NCBI GenBank assembly: GCA_900618425.1
Contig: UZAN01039527.1
Span: 82,189 to 146,188, forward strand
Direction of reading: 5' to 3'
DNA: 64,000 nt
Source: Echinostoma caproni
Taxonomy: Eukaryota; Platyhelminthes; Trematoda; Plagiorchiida; Echinostomatidae
Numbering within the stretch: position 1 is the stretch's first letter; the number at the start of each line of letters is the position of its first letter. Of this stretch, positions 1 through 9,789 are shown in pieces. The position numbers were made by a program, and so were the translations under genes. Under the pieces are notes generated by a model that worked only from the letters and a program-made list of their open reading frames with translations, was not told the DNA's origin and ran no database searches.

Positions 1-258
1 ATCATCTGTAGTGCTTATCCATTAATCCATTCGGGATTTAAACCTAGAAACTCGCGTTGTGTATGGTTTGCAAGATCATTAATATTAGAGAGGAAAGGAA
101 ACAAATATTTCAACATATCTGTGGTCACATAATCTTTATTTGTATTCCATTGATTAGGTTTTATTAGAGCTCGTCTCGAACAATCGTGAAAAATGCTGTA
201 CTGCCGTATTATTTGAGATGAATGCCTTTAGCTTGATGTTTATACCGATCATCGATAA

Positions 259-343
259 TTAATGTGTGAATGGTAAGAAAGAGTTTGATTGGAAACAAAA
301 GACTAGTTTCGCTGTTCTTGTCAGGTATGCGCCTTCGATACTC
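259..343 (-). CDS. candidate terminal exon of unknown gene
   Basis: On the minus strand a pyrimidine-containing stretch ends in AG just before base 343. From there a frame stays open for 27 codons to a TAA at 259-261, starting SIEGAYLTRTAK and ending PFTH. A second frame is also open through the same bases (residues EYRRRIPDKNSET). The first is preferred because its phase fits the candidate exon at 789-851. I recognise no family. The short length makes a chance ORF quite possible. Confidence 0.25.
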
Positions 344-788
344 CTTGGTAAAGCGATCAAATAGCGTGTAGGTCACAATCAAAAGGAAATGGAATTTGGG
401 CATTAAAATTCCGAATTTATTGGAGCCAAATGATCGCCAAGTTTGTTAGTTGAGGCCAACTGCCTATTGAATACTAAGGCTTGCCAAAAGCATATCTGGA
501 TTTTTATTATTTTATATTCAGATTTCCATCCAATTGGGGACAAAGGTTCTCCGTCCGAATTGCGCATGGATTGCCAAAAGAACTGAGCAATCATTTTGCA
601 TAAGAGTGTGTTTTTGGGGTGGCCTCTACACCCCCCCCCCATTCTTTGTGTTGATCGAATTCCATAGAAAAAATGTTATCCCGTGTCACTGTCTCTCATT
701 CCGATGGTGGTGCATTGCAAGTACGAAACACCATGGTTTTTACGATCAATGAATATCGGCTACTCTAACTGTTTTCAATGTGCCTCAC

Positions 789-851
789 CTAGTTGGCACA
801 CGCGAAGAGACAAAGTTACTCTGGTGAAACCCGATGATACCTCGGGTTGAA
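789..851 (-). CDS. candidate internal exon
   Basis: A minus-strand acceptor (ending ACAAACAG) is followed by 63 nt and a donor CTAG|GTGAGG. Two of three frames are open. One reads STRGIIGFHQSNFVSSRVPT and leaves two bases over, which joins in phase to the candidate terminal exon at 259-343. No family is recognised. The evidence is splice signals and phase only. Confidence 0.25.
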
Positions 852-1350
852 CTGTTTGTGTATAAAGAATGGGTGTCGGGTGCAACACAAGACCTATATG
901 GTAAAGAAAGCCAAAAAAGACGTGAATTTGACGAATATATAATGAAATGCTACAAAGGCATCACCACAAACACCATCAGTAACAACGACAATAGCTACAA
1001 ACTGTGAAATAATGCCACTGCAATCGAATAGAGCAAGAAATGATAATGAAAGTATTGACGATAATAGTATTATTAATAATAATTGTTCCAATGCGGTTTA
1101 CCGCGTCGACAAAAAAACAAAAGCGCTTTTACTACACTGGAGATTTATCTTCTGTTATCTGCGGAAATGTGTATAGGCTCATGAAAGACTGAGATAAAAT
1201 CAATGTTTGAGTAAAACGACAGTGATGGGATTCGCACATCGCACTTTAGAATAGACAGTTGATGATTGCTGAAGGAAGTTAGTTATATTTCACAGAAGAG
1301 CACCTGGAAATAACCAGCATGCATTGAAAGAAATAAAAATTCGGTTTTAG

Positions 1351-1428
1351 CTTATGTTCGAACATGGTTATTCATTTAACGGTGGCGTATGTCATTCGTT
1401 GATTTTAAAAGCTGTATACTCCATCCCG
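1351..1428 (+). CDS. candidate internal exon, 78 nt
   Basis: A T-rich acceptor (CGGTTTTAG) is followed by 26 complete codons and a consensus donor CCCG|GTAAGT. The open frame starts LMFEHGYSFNGG and ends AVYSIP, in phase 0 at both ends. No domain is recognised. Both splice sites are strong, but a 78-nt open frame alone is not significant at this base composition. Confidence 0.35.
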
Positions 1429-1519
1429 GTAAGTAAAGTTTCAGGTGGATCAGGAGGAGGGATAAGATTTATAACAAACATGCTCAGACCGAAAATATAT
1501 TTTTCTCAATTTTTTAATC

Positions 1520-1720
1520 CTTTTGTTTTCTTTCTTTTATTGAGCATAATAAAACAGGTTTTCAGTAAGGGTGGAGAGGCCAACCAAAGGGCTGCTGTAC
1601 ATCCATAACACAGAGAATGGGGAAAGCCAGGTGGTGTTGATGGGATTCGAACACTCGTCCTCCGGGGGTGATAATATGGTTACCTTTACTGCTGGACCTC
1701 CAACGCCAAAAGTAAGAGAT
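1520..1720 (-). mobile_element. tRNA-derived SINE, family 2 (copy 1)
   Basis: This is one of six related copies in the window (also 4395, 20973, 36955, 41325, 57735). Read on the minus strand it holds a pol III B-box (GTTCGAATCCC near 1640-1651), then a body, then a 3' tail resembling CAATAAAAGGAAG. The shared body contains a short stretch equivalent to CCTGACTTTCCCC. This copy is diverged from the others and no target-site duplication is clear. Confidence 0.6.
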
Positions 1721-2541
1721 CCGATCGATAACTGAGAGAAATTATTGCACAACAAATTAGAATTTTTCTAAAAACACTATCTTCTACTTCTTAGGCATTA
1801 TAATGAGATTTGCATGAATGAGATTACAATTAGTTATTCTATCCCTACTAGGCCTTTTTATTGGAGGTTACACAACTATAGTCTTTGCAAATCCAAATGT
1901 AATATGCAAGACAGCATGGTTCGTCTAGGCACATATGTTACTAGTAGTTTGGTTCATTTCCCTCGTCTGGAAAGCCCTGCTACGGGAGAATGTGTGTGTG
2001 TGTGGGGAGGGGGTGGAGTGAAGTGGGGAAACAGTGGTGGTTCACATGTTTCAACCAAATGGGCGGGAGGGGCTATCGAGCGGAAACCCAGCACGCCCTC
2101 AGTTACTGCTCCTACTCGACCGCAACAGCCTATTTGTGAATAAACGAGCAAAACGTTCCAACAGCTGTTCAATAACAAACTAAACAAGAATGGAGTGTGT
2201 CGAGTAAAAATAAAAATACACTATGAAACAAGTAATCATGATGAAACTAAACCTCTTTGCAGTAGGAACACAAAGCTACCGAGGTGATCTTCGATTTTAA
2301 TCGTCCATAAGCAGAACAAATTTAAATATCAAGAGTATCGGAAATCATATTTAGCCAAGCTCATAACAAATATATAGAAAAAACAACACTCACATAGCTC
2401 CTATGAATGTTAGTTTAATTGGACAAACTATCCCAATTTCATTTTACTTGTAAGATGATAGAATTTGAAGCGTGGCTGGTGGTTAAAGAAGGCTGAATTG
2501 CTGAATCAGCATGATAGATACATTTTTCCGATCTGAAATAG

Positions 2542-2659
2542 TTTACGATTGATTCGGCACGCCAGAAGCACATCTGATGCTACAGAGGAACACCCGTCGA
2601 ATGACTATACAGAACGCGAAGGGCTTCAACGACTGAAGAATAGCTACATAAGAAACTGA
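2542..2659 (+). CDS. candidate terminal exon
   Basis: After an acceptor ending GAAATAG, a frame is open for 38 codons to TGA at 2657-2659. It is hydrophilic and acidic/basic mixed (SDATEEHPSNDYTEREG near the middle, SYIRN at the end). A second frame is also partly open. The exon needs a preceding exon that leaves two bases over, and the exon at 1351-1428 does not, so at least one exon would be missing between them. No family is recognised. Confidence 0.25.
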
Positions 2660-3921
2660 AAGAACCTGGTAGGTTACACACATCCCTATTCCAATTTATG
2701 TATCACTTTAGTGGATGGCATTTTTTAAAGGTGCAAATTATCCATTGAATACAAACGGTCGAACTTTGGTGCTGGACAATATCGAATTTGCAAAGTTGAT
2801 GAGTATGTTGTACTGTGATGAGCAGGTAGTACTATCGGATGATGTCACACACACATACCGCAATACGATTTCAGACAGCCAACCAAAATAGTGGAATAAT
2901 AGACAATTTACTGATCTCCGGTACATATAATCTGATTAATGATTTCGAATTTACCGCTCATTCCGTGAAGTTTATGATATGTTTTGCGTTATTCAAGTTC
3001 AGTACAGTCCAGTTGGTTATATAACACACAATATGGTGTTATGGTTAACAAGTTTCTCAGCATGACAAGTTTGTGATCATCTTATTTAATCAAATTATTA
3101 TTATCCTTCTTTAGAATGAAAATTTCAAATTTTGAAACCAAGTTTTGCAAAATCTAGAGCCTATTTATTTTGTTACTGATTTATTTTTGTTCAATTTAGT
3201 GACAAACAACAGCACCAACAACAAAAGTAAAAAAACCCGACTGATTTCTACCTCATTTCATCCAGAAATACAAGGCTTCCGTAACATTGAACTGACCGGA
3301 GTATAGCAGTTTAAATTTGGCAAATAAATCGCAACGCAACCATTACTTTTTTTGTGCATCGGCGCGTCACGACACGGCTGATTCACATATAGTTACGGAC
3401 CAGTGCTTGCGTAATGGCTGTGTTCTGTGTGCGAGTGTGTGGAGTATGGGTTGACGACAACCGTATCGGATATCGATTTTTCCCCTCGTTCTCTTCTGGG
3501 TGAACTGGAACACCAACCGAAATCGTGTGTCTATGTGAGTGCGCGCGTTTTTGTGAATGATATTTGTGACCCCTGGTCTCTCTCTATTATTTACAAATGA
3601 ATTATTTGTATGTGAATATTCGTGGAAAAATGTATGGTAGTTCAAACAAAAACAAAATTGAAAAATTACTATGACAACATGTTCTGCAGTGTAGTTCAAT
3701 CACTCTCAGTATCCAAGTAGTTCACAGTTATTCCTTTTCATTACAGATCAACAACTTGATGCATTGAAAACCGCCGCTTCCTCCCCTTCCCCAGTTCATT
3801 CACCCCTCCCCATTAAAGAAATATAAAATTATGTCCATGCTCTACTTAATCATCGTTTCTCGATTCCCTAAAGTATCCAAACAATTCCTCATGCTCGTGG
3901 ACTCCATTTTTCCCCGATTAG
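2660..3921. other. intergenic or intronic, nothing firm
   Basis: I see no repeat family and no convincing exon here. A minus-strand frame of 110 codons (3367-3699) is open, but it lacks supporting splice signals and is close to chance expectation for a window of this size. Confidence 0.3.
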
Positions 3922-3952
3922 TGACCACGGTAACTAAACTCGAATGGACCGT
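3922..3952 (+). CDS. candidate micro-exon, 31 nt
   Basis: A strong polypyrimidine acceptor (CCATTTTTCCCCGATTAG) is followed by 31 nt and a consensus donor CCGT|GTAAGT. Only one frame is open (TTVTKLEWT). It leaves two bases that join in phase to a possible exon at 4065-4149 (VMSWMKVPRVLK..., donor GTG|GTGAGT). The splice signals are good at both ends, but the coding evidence from 31 nt is weak. Confidence 0.3.
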
Positions 3953-4064
3953 GTAAGTTTATAGTGGAGGATTGTGCTAACAGTGTGGAGTGTTGAAACG
4001 AAGTTGTCGTTTTCAATCGTTTCAACTGGATTTTACAATAAATTTCTACCATTCAGTTAGGTAG

Positions 4065-4149
4065 ATCAGTGATGAGTTGGATGAAAGTCCCTCGGGTTCT
4101 CAAGTGTGTATCAATCCCACTGAGCCAAACAAAAAATGATCTACCGGTG
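4065..4149 (+). CDS. candidate internal exon, 85 nt
   Basis: Lies between an acceptor AG at 4063-4064 and a strong donor GGTG|GTGAGT at 4150. The frame that matches the micro-exon at 3922-3952 reads SVMSWMKVPRVLKCVSIP and ends NDLPV. Another frame (DELDESPSGSQVC) is also open, then meets a stop. The phase does not fit the exon at 4974 without a further exon between. Confidence 0.25.
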
Positions 4150-4394
4150 GTGAGTATGGTGGTACAAGTCAACTGTCCGAAACGATTTAACCGCTGTGAT
4201 TGGTTTGCTTTGTCATTCAATCAAATCTGTGCTATGTATTGCAAGAGATCGTCCATTTTTAACCAATTAATTTAGGTGAACATCGGTGACTTCTGAAAAA
4301 TCTGTCGTATGATACAATCAGTTGCAAAGTGAGAAAATGTATTTACATGATTGATTGGATTCTTCTTAATGTTCCTTATCATTGTGTCCACTTT

Positions 4395-4595
4395 TCTTTT
4401 TCATTTTTACTTCCTTTTATTGAATACAATTTTAAGGAAGGGGGAAGCGGCCAATCAAAAGGCTTCCATACAACACACATAGTGGGGAAAGTCAGGCGGT
4501 GGTGGTGTTGGGATTCGAACAATCGTCCTCCGGGGTGATAATTTGGTGACGTTGCCATGTAACCACTTCAGCGGGAATCGAGCCCACGCATGGAC
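4395..4595 (-). mobile_element. tRNA-derived SINE, family 2 (copy 2)
   Basis: Minus-strand copy. The B-box GTTCGAATCCC lies near 4509-4520, followed by a CACCACCACCGCC stretch, the shared body, and a 3' tail TATTGAATAC/AATAAAAGGAAGT at 4408-4428. This copy and the one at 57735 are among the best preserved and are clearly homologous over about 180 bp. It sits in the intron upstream of the candidate exon at 4974. Confidence 0.7.
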
Positions 4596-4973
4596 TGCAT
4601 CTACACTTTCTACAATGTACGATTTATCAACTAAACTATAAAACCACACACACTTAAAGGTATGGTAATCGCCTTTGATCACCTATCCAACTTACAGAGG
4701 CAAGTGGATTTAGAATGGTAGCTGTTGATAAGTATTTTCTAGTAAAAATCGAAATTTAGGAATGAAATATACGGTTGAGCTAATTGTTGAATAAAATATC
4801 TGCCAAGGGTTTTCTCAGGTTTTACTTGAATTCTATCCATTGGAACTTACATACGTTCAAATTAGCTGAAGATTCGTTTATATCCAGTTAGATTGTCTGT
4901 ATCGATAACTGATAATATCTGTGTGTAGGTATTGCGTGTGCCCTTGACATGTACAAAAATTTTATTCACTCAG

Positions 4974-5143
4974 GTGTATGGATCCAGTTGAAGATTCCGC
5001 TTTTGATCCATCCATCGCATATGCCCCGGATCGATCAGTCTCCATTAAAACACTTTCACTCTCCAAATCCTCCGCTGCATCAGAACTGTTTAAAGTACCA
5101 CGACATCCCACTAGAGATGGGTACGAAGACACAAACAACAACG
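4974..5143 (+). CDS. candidate exon of a gene ending at 5530
   Basis: The acceptor TTCACTCAG is followed by an open frame with an ATG at 4978 (MDPVEDSAFDPSIAY...) rich in Ser, Asp and Glu, ending ...GYEDTNNN plus one base, with a donor ACG|GTGTGT. It joins in phase to the 23-nt exon at 5406 (giving VPTVNTSV) and then to 5510 (DTEFAS, stop). The ATG could be the start or internal. The opposite strand also carries an open acidic frame, so strand is not fully certain. No domain is recognised. Confidence 0.45.
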
Positions 5144-5405
5144 GTGTGTTAGCATTGTTTCGATTTGTGATGGGCGTTGTGATCATATATATTGTTCAAA
5201 TAGAAAGTAACGGACTTAAGAACGTCACCCTCGGCCTGTTTTGATTAAAAATCCCCCCAGTTTAGCCAGTCCCCGCTCATCGTGGTGGAAATATTTCTTT
5301 CTAAAATGATAACAGCATAATGATCGATGAGATAGCTGGCACAATCGGCCAGGGTCTTTCATCACTTAATTGAACATAATACGTGTTTGTCCCTCTCCCT
5401 GCCAG

Positions 5406-5428
5406 TTCCCACAGTTAACACATCTGTG
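5406..5428 (+). CDS. candidate 23-nt micro-exon
   Basis: The acceptor is very pyrimidine-rich (TGTCCCTCTCCCTGCCAG) and the donor is TGTG|GTAAGA. In the phase left by the 4974-5143 exon it reads V-PTVNTSV and ends at a codon boundary, which fits the next exon at 5510. Introns on either side are 262 and 81 bp. Confidence 0.4.
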
Positions 5429-5509
5429 GTAAGAATCCGTGCAGTAGGCAACGTGGGTGATTTTATGACCCTCTGGAATGATCTTGTTGGGATTCTCTTC
5501 AATTCACAG

Positions 5510-5530
5510 GACACAGAATTTGCTAGTTAG
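5510..5530 (+). CDS. candidate terminal exon, DTEFAS-stop
   Basis: A good acceptor (GATTCTCTTCAATTCACAG) is followed by six codons and TAG at 5528-5530, completing the chain that starts at 4974. The modelled C-terminus is ...DTNNNVPTVNTSVDTEFAS. Alone this is too short to support; its value is the phase match. Confidence 0.35.
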   Translation, partial: DTEFAS

Positions 5531-5534
5531 TTAG

Positions 5535-6615
5535 ATAACAATGTCTATTGGACTTGCTGTTACAAACGGTTCATAATGGATAGGGGTACTGCCAAGATGG
5601 TGCGCACTCATGTGGCAGCACAGTCAGTATCAGCTGTTACATTTACAAGCCTATCAAAAAACCATATTCTAAGGAATCTGACCACAGGAGGGGGTGACAG
5701 TATCTGATAGGCGCAACGGACTGCGTTTTGGATAAGTCATGCACTGAGTGGCAGAAATGGGCCTAACCACACCAAATCATATCGGACTGACAGATGAACT
5801 ATCGGAATTCTCGTGTCAACTGGTCAGCCAATCGAAAACTCCACGTAACTTCGCATCACCCCGTGAAGCAAATAAAGAAACAAACATATATTAGCTGTCA
5901 CCAGATTACTGCATTGAGAATGTTATCTCACTGGGGCAATAAAAGCTTACCACCTAGCTACCAATCTCAACGAATCATAACATCAGGGAACAGGAACTCT
6001 ATGGTAGTTTACATGCGATCTGTCTGAAGGTTTTGTTTTTATTTCTTGTCATCTGACGAACCATCATAATTATGGCTCCTGACGGCTTGAACGCCTTCAC
6101 TTTTTCTAAGATGAGTCCGTCTTAATCACAATCGACTTTGATATATGTGCCAGACATGAACAAGTCATGATGTAAAGTAGTTGTTTGAAAGGTTCATTCA
6201 CAGCACGTTTTACAGGTCGCGAAAAATAAATTACTGTGAGCAATGCGTCAATTGACATTGATCAAAACATGGTGTCGTTCCGTATCAATTCTTTAAACAC
6301 TTGCAATAAAAGACTACTGTCTCTCATTGGGCAAGTACAACAGTTTGGAAGTCATTGTGTTAGCGCTTATAATTAAGTAAAAATCGGGCATTGAGAACGA
6401 ATTTTAGTACCGTGAACGAACTAAGTTTCGACTATTCAGCAACTGACCCCTACTATTACGTAGGATTTATTTGCAGTATTCAGTCGGACTGAGATCTTGT
6501 CAAAATGCCCATAGAGAGTGTACCGTGCGTATGTGTGGCCATATTCTCCATTTTGACCTCATTTGCTTTCTTCCTCATAGACGGCACTATTCAATATCGG
6601 TTTTTCACAATACAG
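5535..6615. other. no feature recognised
   Basis: Downstream of the modelled gene end and upstream of the first solo LTR. Small open frames exist (for example 5794-6027) but have no supporting signals. I see no repeat family shared with other parts of the window. Confidence 0.3.
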
Positions 6616-6964
6616 TGTGATGATTCAACACCGGTCAAGGGGCTACGCGTTACAGTTTTTGGACAACGAATCACAGGTCAATAGCATTGACCAATCAGAG
6701 ACCATGCAGTTCAAACAAAATCGTGTGACTCGGAAAACACGAACGGTGATTGGCGGATGCTCTTTTGAACAGCGATATTTTTATTTACATTTTCTTTAAT
6801 CTCATTCATTTCTTTCAATAAAGAGGTGGCTAATTTTGGGCCTTCTGCCCGCGTCTCGGTGACAGGAGACATCTGCATACGATTACCAGTGAGATTTTGT
6901 ATTTCACTTAAAATTGCTTTTAGTGATTCGAGATTCAAGATTCGTGACTACTTCAATCATTACA
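6616..6964 (+). mobile_element. solo LTR (copy 1)
   Basis: A 349-bp element that begins TGTGATGA and ends CATTACA, the canonical TG...CA ends of an LTR. It shares with the copies at 7596, 32005 and 38442 a block GCGTTACAGTTTTTGGACAA near the 5' side, a CAATAAA polyadenylation signal at about two thirds of its length, and a 3' end with ATTCGTGAC...TTCAA. No tRNA-primer site or gag/pol follows, so it is a solo LTR. Flanking 5-mers (TACAG/TAAAA) do not form a clean target duplication, so it is old. Confidence 0.65.
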
Positions 6965-7418
6965 TAAAATGTCCCCATTTTGAAGTTCAGTGATGCCTCA
7001 TCAAAAAGTGGTTGGATCATTGATACATCGTATCAGTGATCGTGTGTTGGGATTTCTCCTTTGCTGCGTAAATTTCTTAACTCTCTGGATCTTATGGCAA
7101 ACTTTTACTGGTCCATCACTTCATCTTAATGATTTACTATACAGTTATGTACCTAATAAAATGAAACGAAAAAAGACATTATCACACATCTGTCATAAGT
7201 GTCTCTTCGCATGAGACTAACAAGACCAGAAGATTGTCCTGGAGTTGGAAGTAGTGTCGACAATTATTTTACTGCAGTACAGGAAGGCGGTGTAGCCCAA
7301 CACCAATTACAGTCCACTTAAACAGTCCAAATTGCGAAGATTGCGATCCCCAATGTAATTTGCTGACTCAATGACAGATGTGGCATATCATTGACGCCGA
7401 ATCGACCACATCCGTTCC

Positions 7419-7703
7419 ATGGAATCTTCCATCCCGAGCAAGGATTTCACTGATCTGATGTTACTAAATACAGAGAAACAAAACCAGCACAGAGATGCTC
7501 CTGAAAAGCCTTCCGAATGGAATGCTTCTCTGGAACTAGAAAAACCAGGCACGAGAGCAAGTGAAATCGAAGAACCTCTTTTAGAGGAGAATAGTTGTGG
7601 TGAGCTAACCGTCAAATGGCTGCCCGTTCCAGTTTCTGGACATCAGACCACGGCTCAACAGGATCGATCAATCAATGGCCAAACAGACCAAATAGAAGCC
7701 TGA
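7419..7703 (+). CDS. hypothetical ORF fused to LTR sequence
   Basis: An ATG-started frame of 94 codons. The first 59 codons (MESSIPSKDFTDLMLLNTEK...) are acidic, Glu/Ser-rich and coding-like. The rest runs into the LTR that starts at 7596, so those residues are repeat-derived. The unique part could be a host exon, or the remnant of retroelement internal sequence just upstream of a 3' LTR. No family is recognised. Confidence 0.25.
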   Translation: MESSIPSKDFTDLMLLNTEKQNQHRDAPEKPSEWNASLELEKPGTRASEIEEPLLEENSCGELTVKWLPVPVSGHQTTAQQDRSINGQTDQIEA

Positions 7704-7929
7704 TGGTTTGAAGAAAAAGGATGACGTTTGGTTGATGCTTGTTTGACCGATGATATTTCTATTTACATCTTGTTTGATCCCGGTGATTTTTCTCAATAAA
7801 AGAATCACTACCCCTGTGGCCATTATCCTGTATCTCGTTGATGGTGGATCCCAGCCTACGATAGCTAGTACGATTCCGTGCTTCATTTGCGACCGTGATT
7901 CGTGATTCCTGTCTATTTCAAATACTACA
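7596..7929 (+). mobile_element. solo LTR (copy 2)
   Basis: Starts TGTGGTGAGC and ends ATACTACA, with the shared GTTTCTGGACA block and a CTCAATAAAAG polyadenylation signal. It has the same orientation as the LTR at 6616, about 630 bp away. The two are too diverged to be the paired LTRs of one recent element. No gag/pol lies between them. Confidence 0.6.
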
Positions 7930-8319
7930 TACACTTGGGTGGGGCTGTCGGCTGTGCAAAACATGAAGTATCTTTGACAAATAACAGACCATTTGTCTAA
8001 TAAATCCAGTTTTCCGTACAACGCAACGAAAAGCGCATAACTATGACTGGATATACGTTCAACGGAATAGAAACACACTTTTCTGGAAAATGATATTCAT
8101 AATTAAATGGCTAAACGGACACAGTGTCAGGCCCAAACTAGCGTCATGCAAGTCTGCAGTTTCCATCTTTGGGATTCTAACACGAGTCTTGAATAACGAT
8201 AGAGTCGTGGAAGTGAAAATTTCTAGGGAATAGCCTGTTTTAAGCTACAAAGTTTTCTCACACCCATAGGAAACTGAAAACGAATCAACCGTGACAACTG
8301 TTACAATCTGGGTTTTCAG

Positions 8320-8350
8320 GTTTACCACTTTATACGGATTTTACCTCTCG
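8320..8350 (+). CDS. candidate micro-exon, 31 nt
   Basis: The acceptor CTGGGTTTTCAG is followed by 31 nt and a consensus donor CTCG|GTGAGT. Read in the phase that fits the next exon it encodes FTTLYGFYLS and ends at a codon boundary. The intron to 8479 is 128 bp. Confidence 0.35.
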
Positions 8351-8478
8351 GTGAGTGATATCTTTTCTGAGTCTTCCCACCTCATTAATTTGCATCTGAT
8401 CCCAATGTTCATAATTTGCCATAAAGTATGGAGCACCCGTAATTATATAAACATCGCATATTTGTTGGAACTCTTTAG

Positions 8479-8630
8479 CAATCTTGGTATATAAATGTCC
8501 CTGAATTTGAGAAAATTATTTTAAGCTTTTACAATTTGTTTATTTGTCAATTTCCTCATCAACCAGTGAAATTTGTCTTTCATCTCGGAACATTTGCTTC
8601 AAAAACTAGAAGTGTAAATCAGGCGGTATA
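8479..8630 (+). CDS. candidate internal exon, 152 nt
   Basis: A pyrimidine-rich acceptor (GGAACTCTTTAG) is followed by 50 open codons plus two bases, then GTAAGT. The frame begins QSWYINVPEFEKIILSF and ends TRSVNQAV. It has no ATG, so simple ORF finding misses it. The aromatic and aliphatic composition is protein-like, but no family is recognised. A LINE fragment lies immediately downstream, inside the presumed intron. Confidence 0.4.
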
Positions 8631-8689
8631 GTAAGTAGATCTTTCTTGGTTGTGAAGACGTAATCCATCAATGGGCAGTTCAATGGGAT

Positions 8690-9415
8690 CTACCTTTGAA
8701 TCTCAGCTTTTGACTTCGGGTAACCAGAGCTAGTACCAATTGCTTAAATGGAAGACCCTTACACCAGGTTTCACAGAGGAAGAATCTGGGGGTCCTTATG
8801 GCCCAAAACGTTAAGCTCAACATTCAGTGCTCAGGGGCTGCTAATAAGTCTAGGAGGCAGCTGTTCCGGTTGTGTGCTACCATCAAATGCTGATGGCCAT
8901 TAGGTTTTTATCCCACTGTAAAAATCGGTTGTTCTCCCACACATAGAGTACTGTGCGCGGGCACGGGCACCATATTACATAATAAATTACATGTAGCATG
9001 TTTAGAAAGAAAGCTCGCACCTATCTGCCCAAATGATGACAGAACAAAAAGGGAAAGCTATGTGCAGCGGTTAAAAGATCTTAGTTTCTTCTCACTGGAG
9101 CGTAGACGCGTGAAGGGGAGATCTGAGAGAGACTTTTAAAATTCCAAGAGTTCCTTCGGGACTCAACATCGAAGTCTTTTTAATTACTGCCCGTGCTCGT
9201 GACTACAAACGTGAACAAAATCAAGCCAGGTTAGAGGTCTGAACCAACTTGTTCTCACAAAAGGTCATACCTATCTGTAACAGTTTACCCGCAGAAGTGA
9301 TCAATTGCATCAATACTAACAAATTCAATGTGTCCCTGGATACATGTTGGTCGGCAACCTTCCCAGAGGTTAGTATTCAGAGTGAGAATATTGTGAAAGA
9401 AATCCACTGAAGCAT
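8690..9415 (+). mobile_element. LINE 3' fragment (CR1/jockey-like ORF2 C-terminus)
   Basis: A 5'-truncated non-LTR element. With several frameshifts and stops, the plus strand encodes the C-terminal part of a reverse-transcriptase polyprotein: a LGVLMAQNVKLNIQCS segment (the usual 'DLGVLVD..L.F..QC' region), then ERKLAPICPNDDRTKRESYV, then a RLKDLSFFSLERRRVKGDL block typical of CR1/jockey ends. No catalytic domain is left, so it is dead. Confidence 0.75.
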
Positions 9416-9501
9416 GAAATCCCTAAAATGGATTAAACTTGTGCATGATTGTTGAAATTGTTCTTAAACTGAATGCCCTGCGACATGTGCTCTGTGCACA
9501 G

Positions 9502-9780
9502 AGACGTTTGGGAAACTTAAGGTCTCTCACTGATGAGGCGAGTCGACATCGTTTTTTGTTTTGCTCCCTTTCGGCAAACCCAGCGAAGGTGAAAACCTCC
9601 TGGAAGCTGGGCTTGGTTGAGAGGACCACAAGTAACAAACTATCCTTACTCAGTGTTGGAAGCCACTCGACGACAACGCAAGGAACTAGACGCTCGATTG
9701 GCGAGGGTCATAATCGTTCTGTGCAAACTGAACTGAACTCAAATGAACTGAGTGTCTCGTTCATCAGTAAAACGCCTTGA
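9502..9780 (+). CDS. candidate terminal exon or ORF
   Basis: A frame open from at least 9439 to a TGA at 9778-9780 (113 codons), with an acceptor CTGTGCACAG before 9502. The peptide is basic and Ser/Thr-rich (LRSLTDEASRHRF..., ending LSVSFISKTP). It lies just after the LINE fragment and could be the last exon of the gene with exons at 8320 and 8479, although I could not fit the phase. ORFs of this length are near chance expectation. Confidence 0.3.
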   Translation, partial: RRLGNLRSLTDEASRHRFLFCSLSANPAKVKTSWKLGLVERTTSNKLSLLSVGSHSTTTQGTRRSIGEGHNRSVQTELNSNELSVSFISKTP

Positions 9781-9789
9781 GAAAGATGT

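Noticed and set aside
4696..4721. Minus-strand 26-nt exon with a GTAAGT donor
   Set aside because: It lies opposite a better-supported plus-strand gene model, and a short open piece with one good donor is expected by chance.
6965..7595. Internal region of one retrotransposon between the LTRs at 6616 and 7596
   Set aside because: The two LTRs are too diverged to be a pair, and no primer-binding site or gag/pol is seen between them.
9522..9545. CTGATGAGGCGAGTCGACATCG as a hammerhead core
   Set aside because: There is no GAAAC after a stem II, no stem I partner, and it lies inside an open reading frame.
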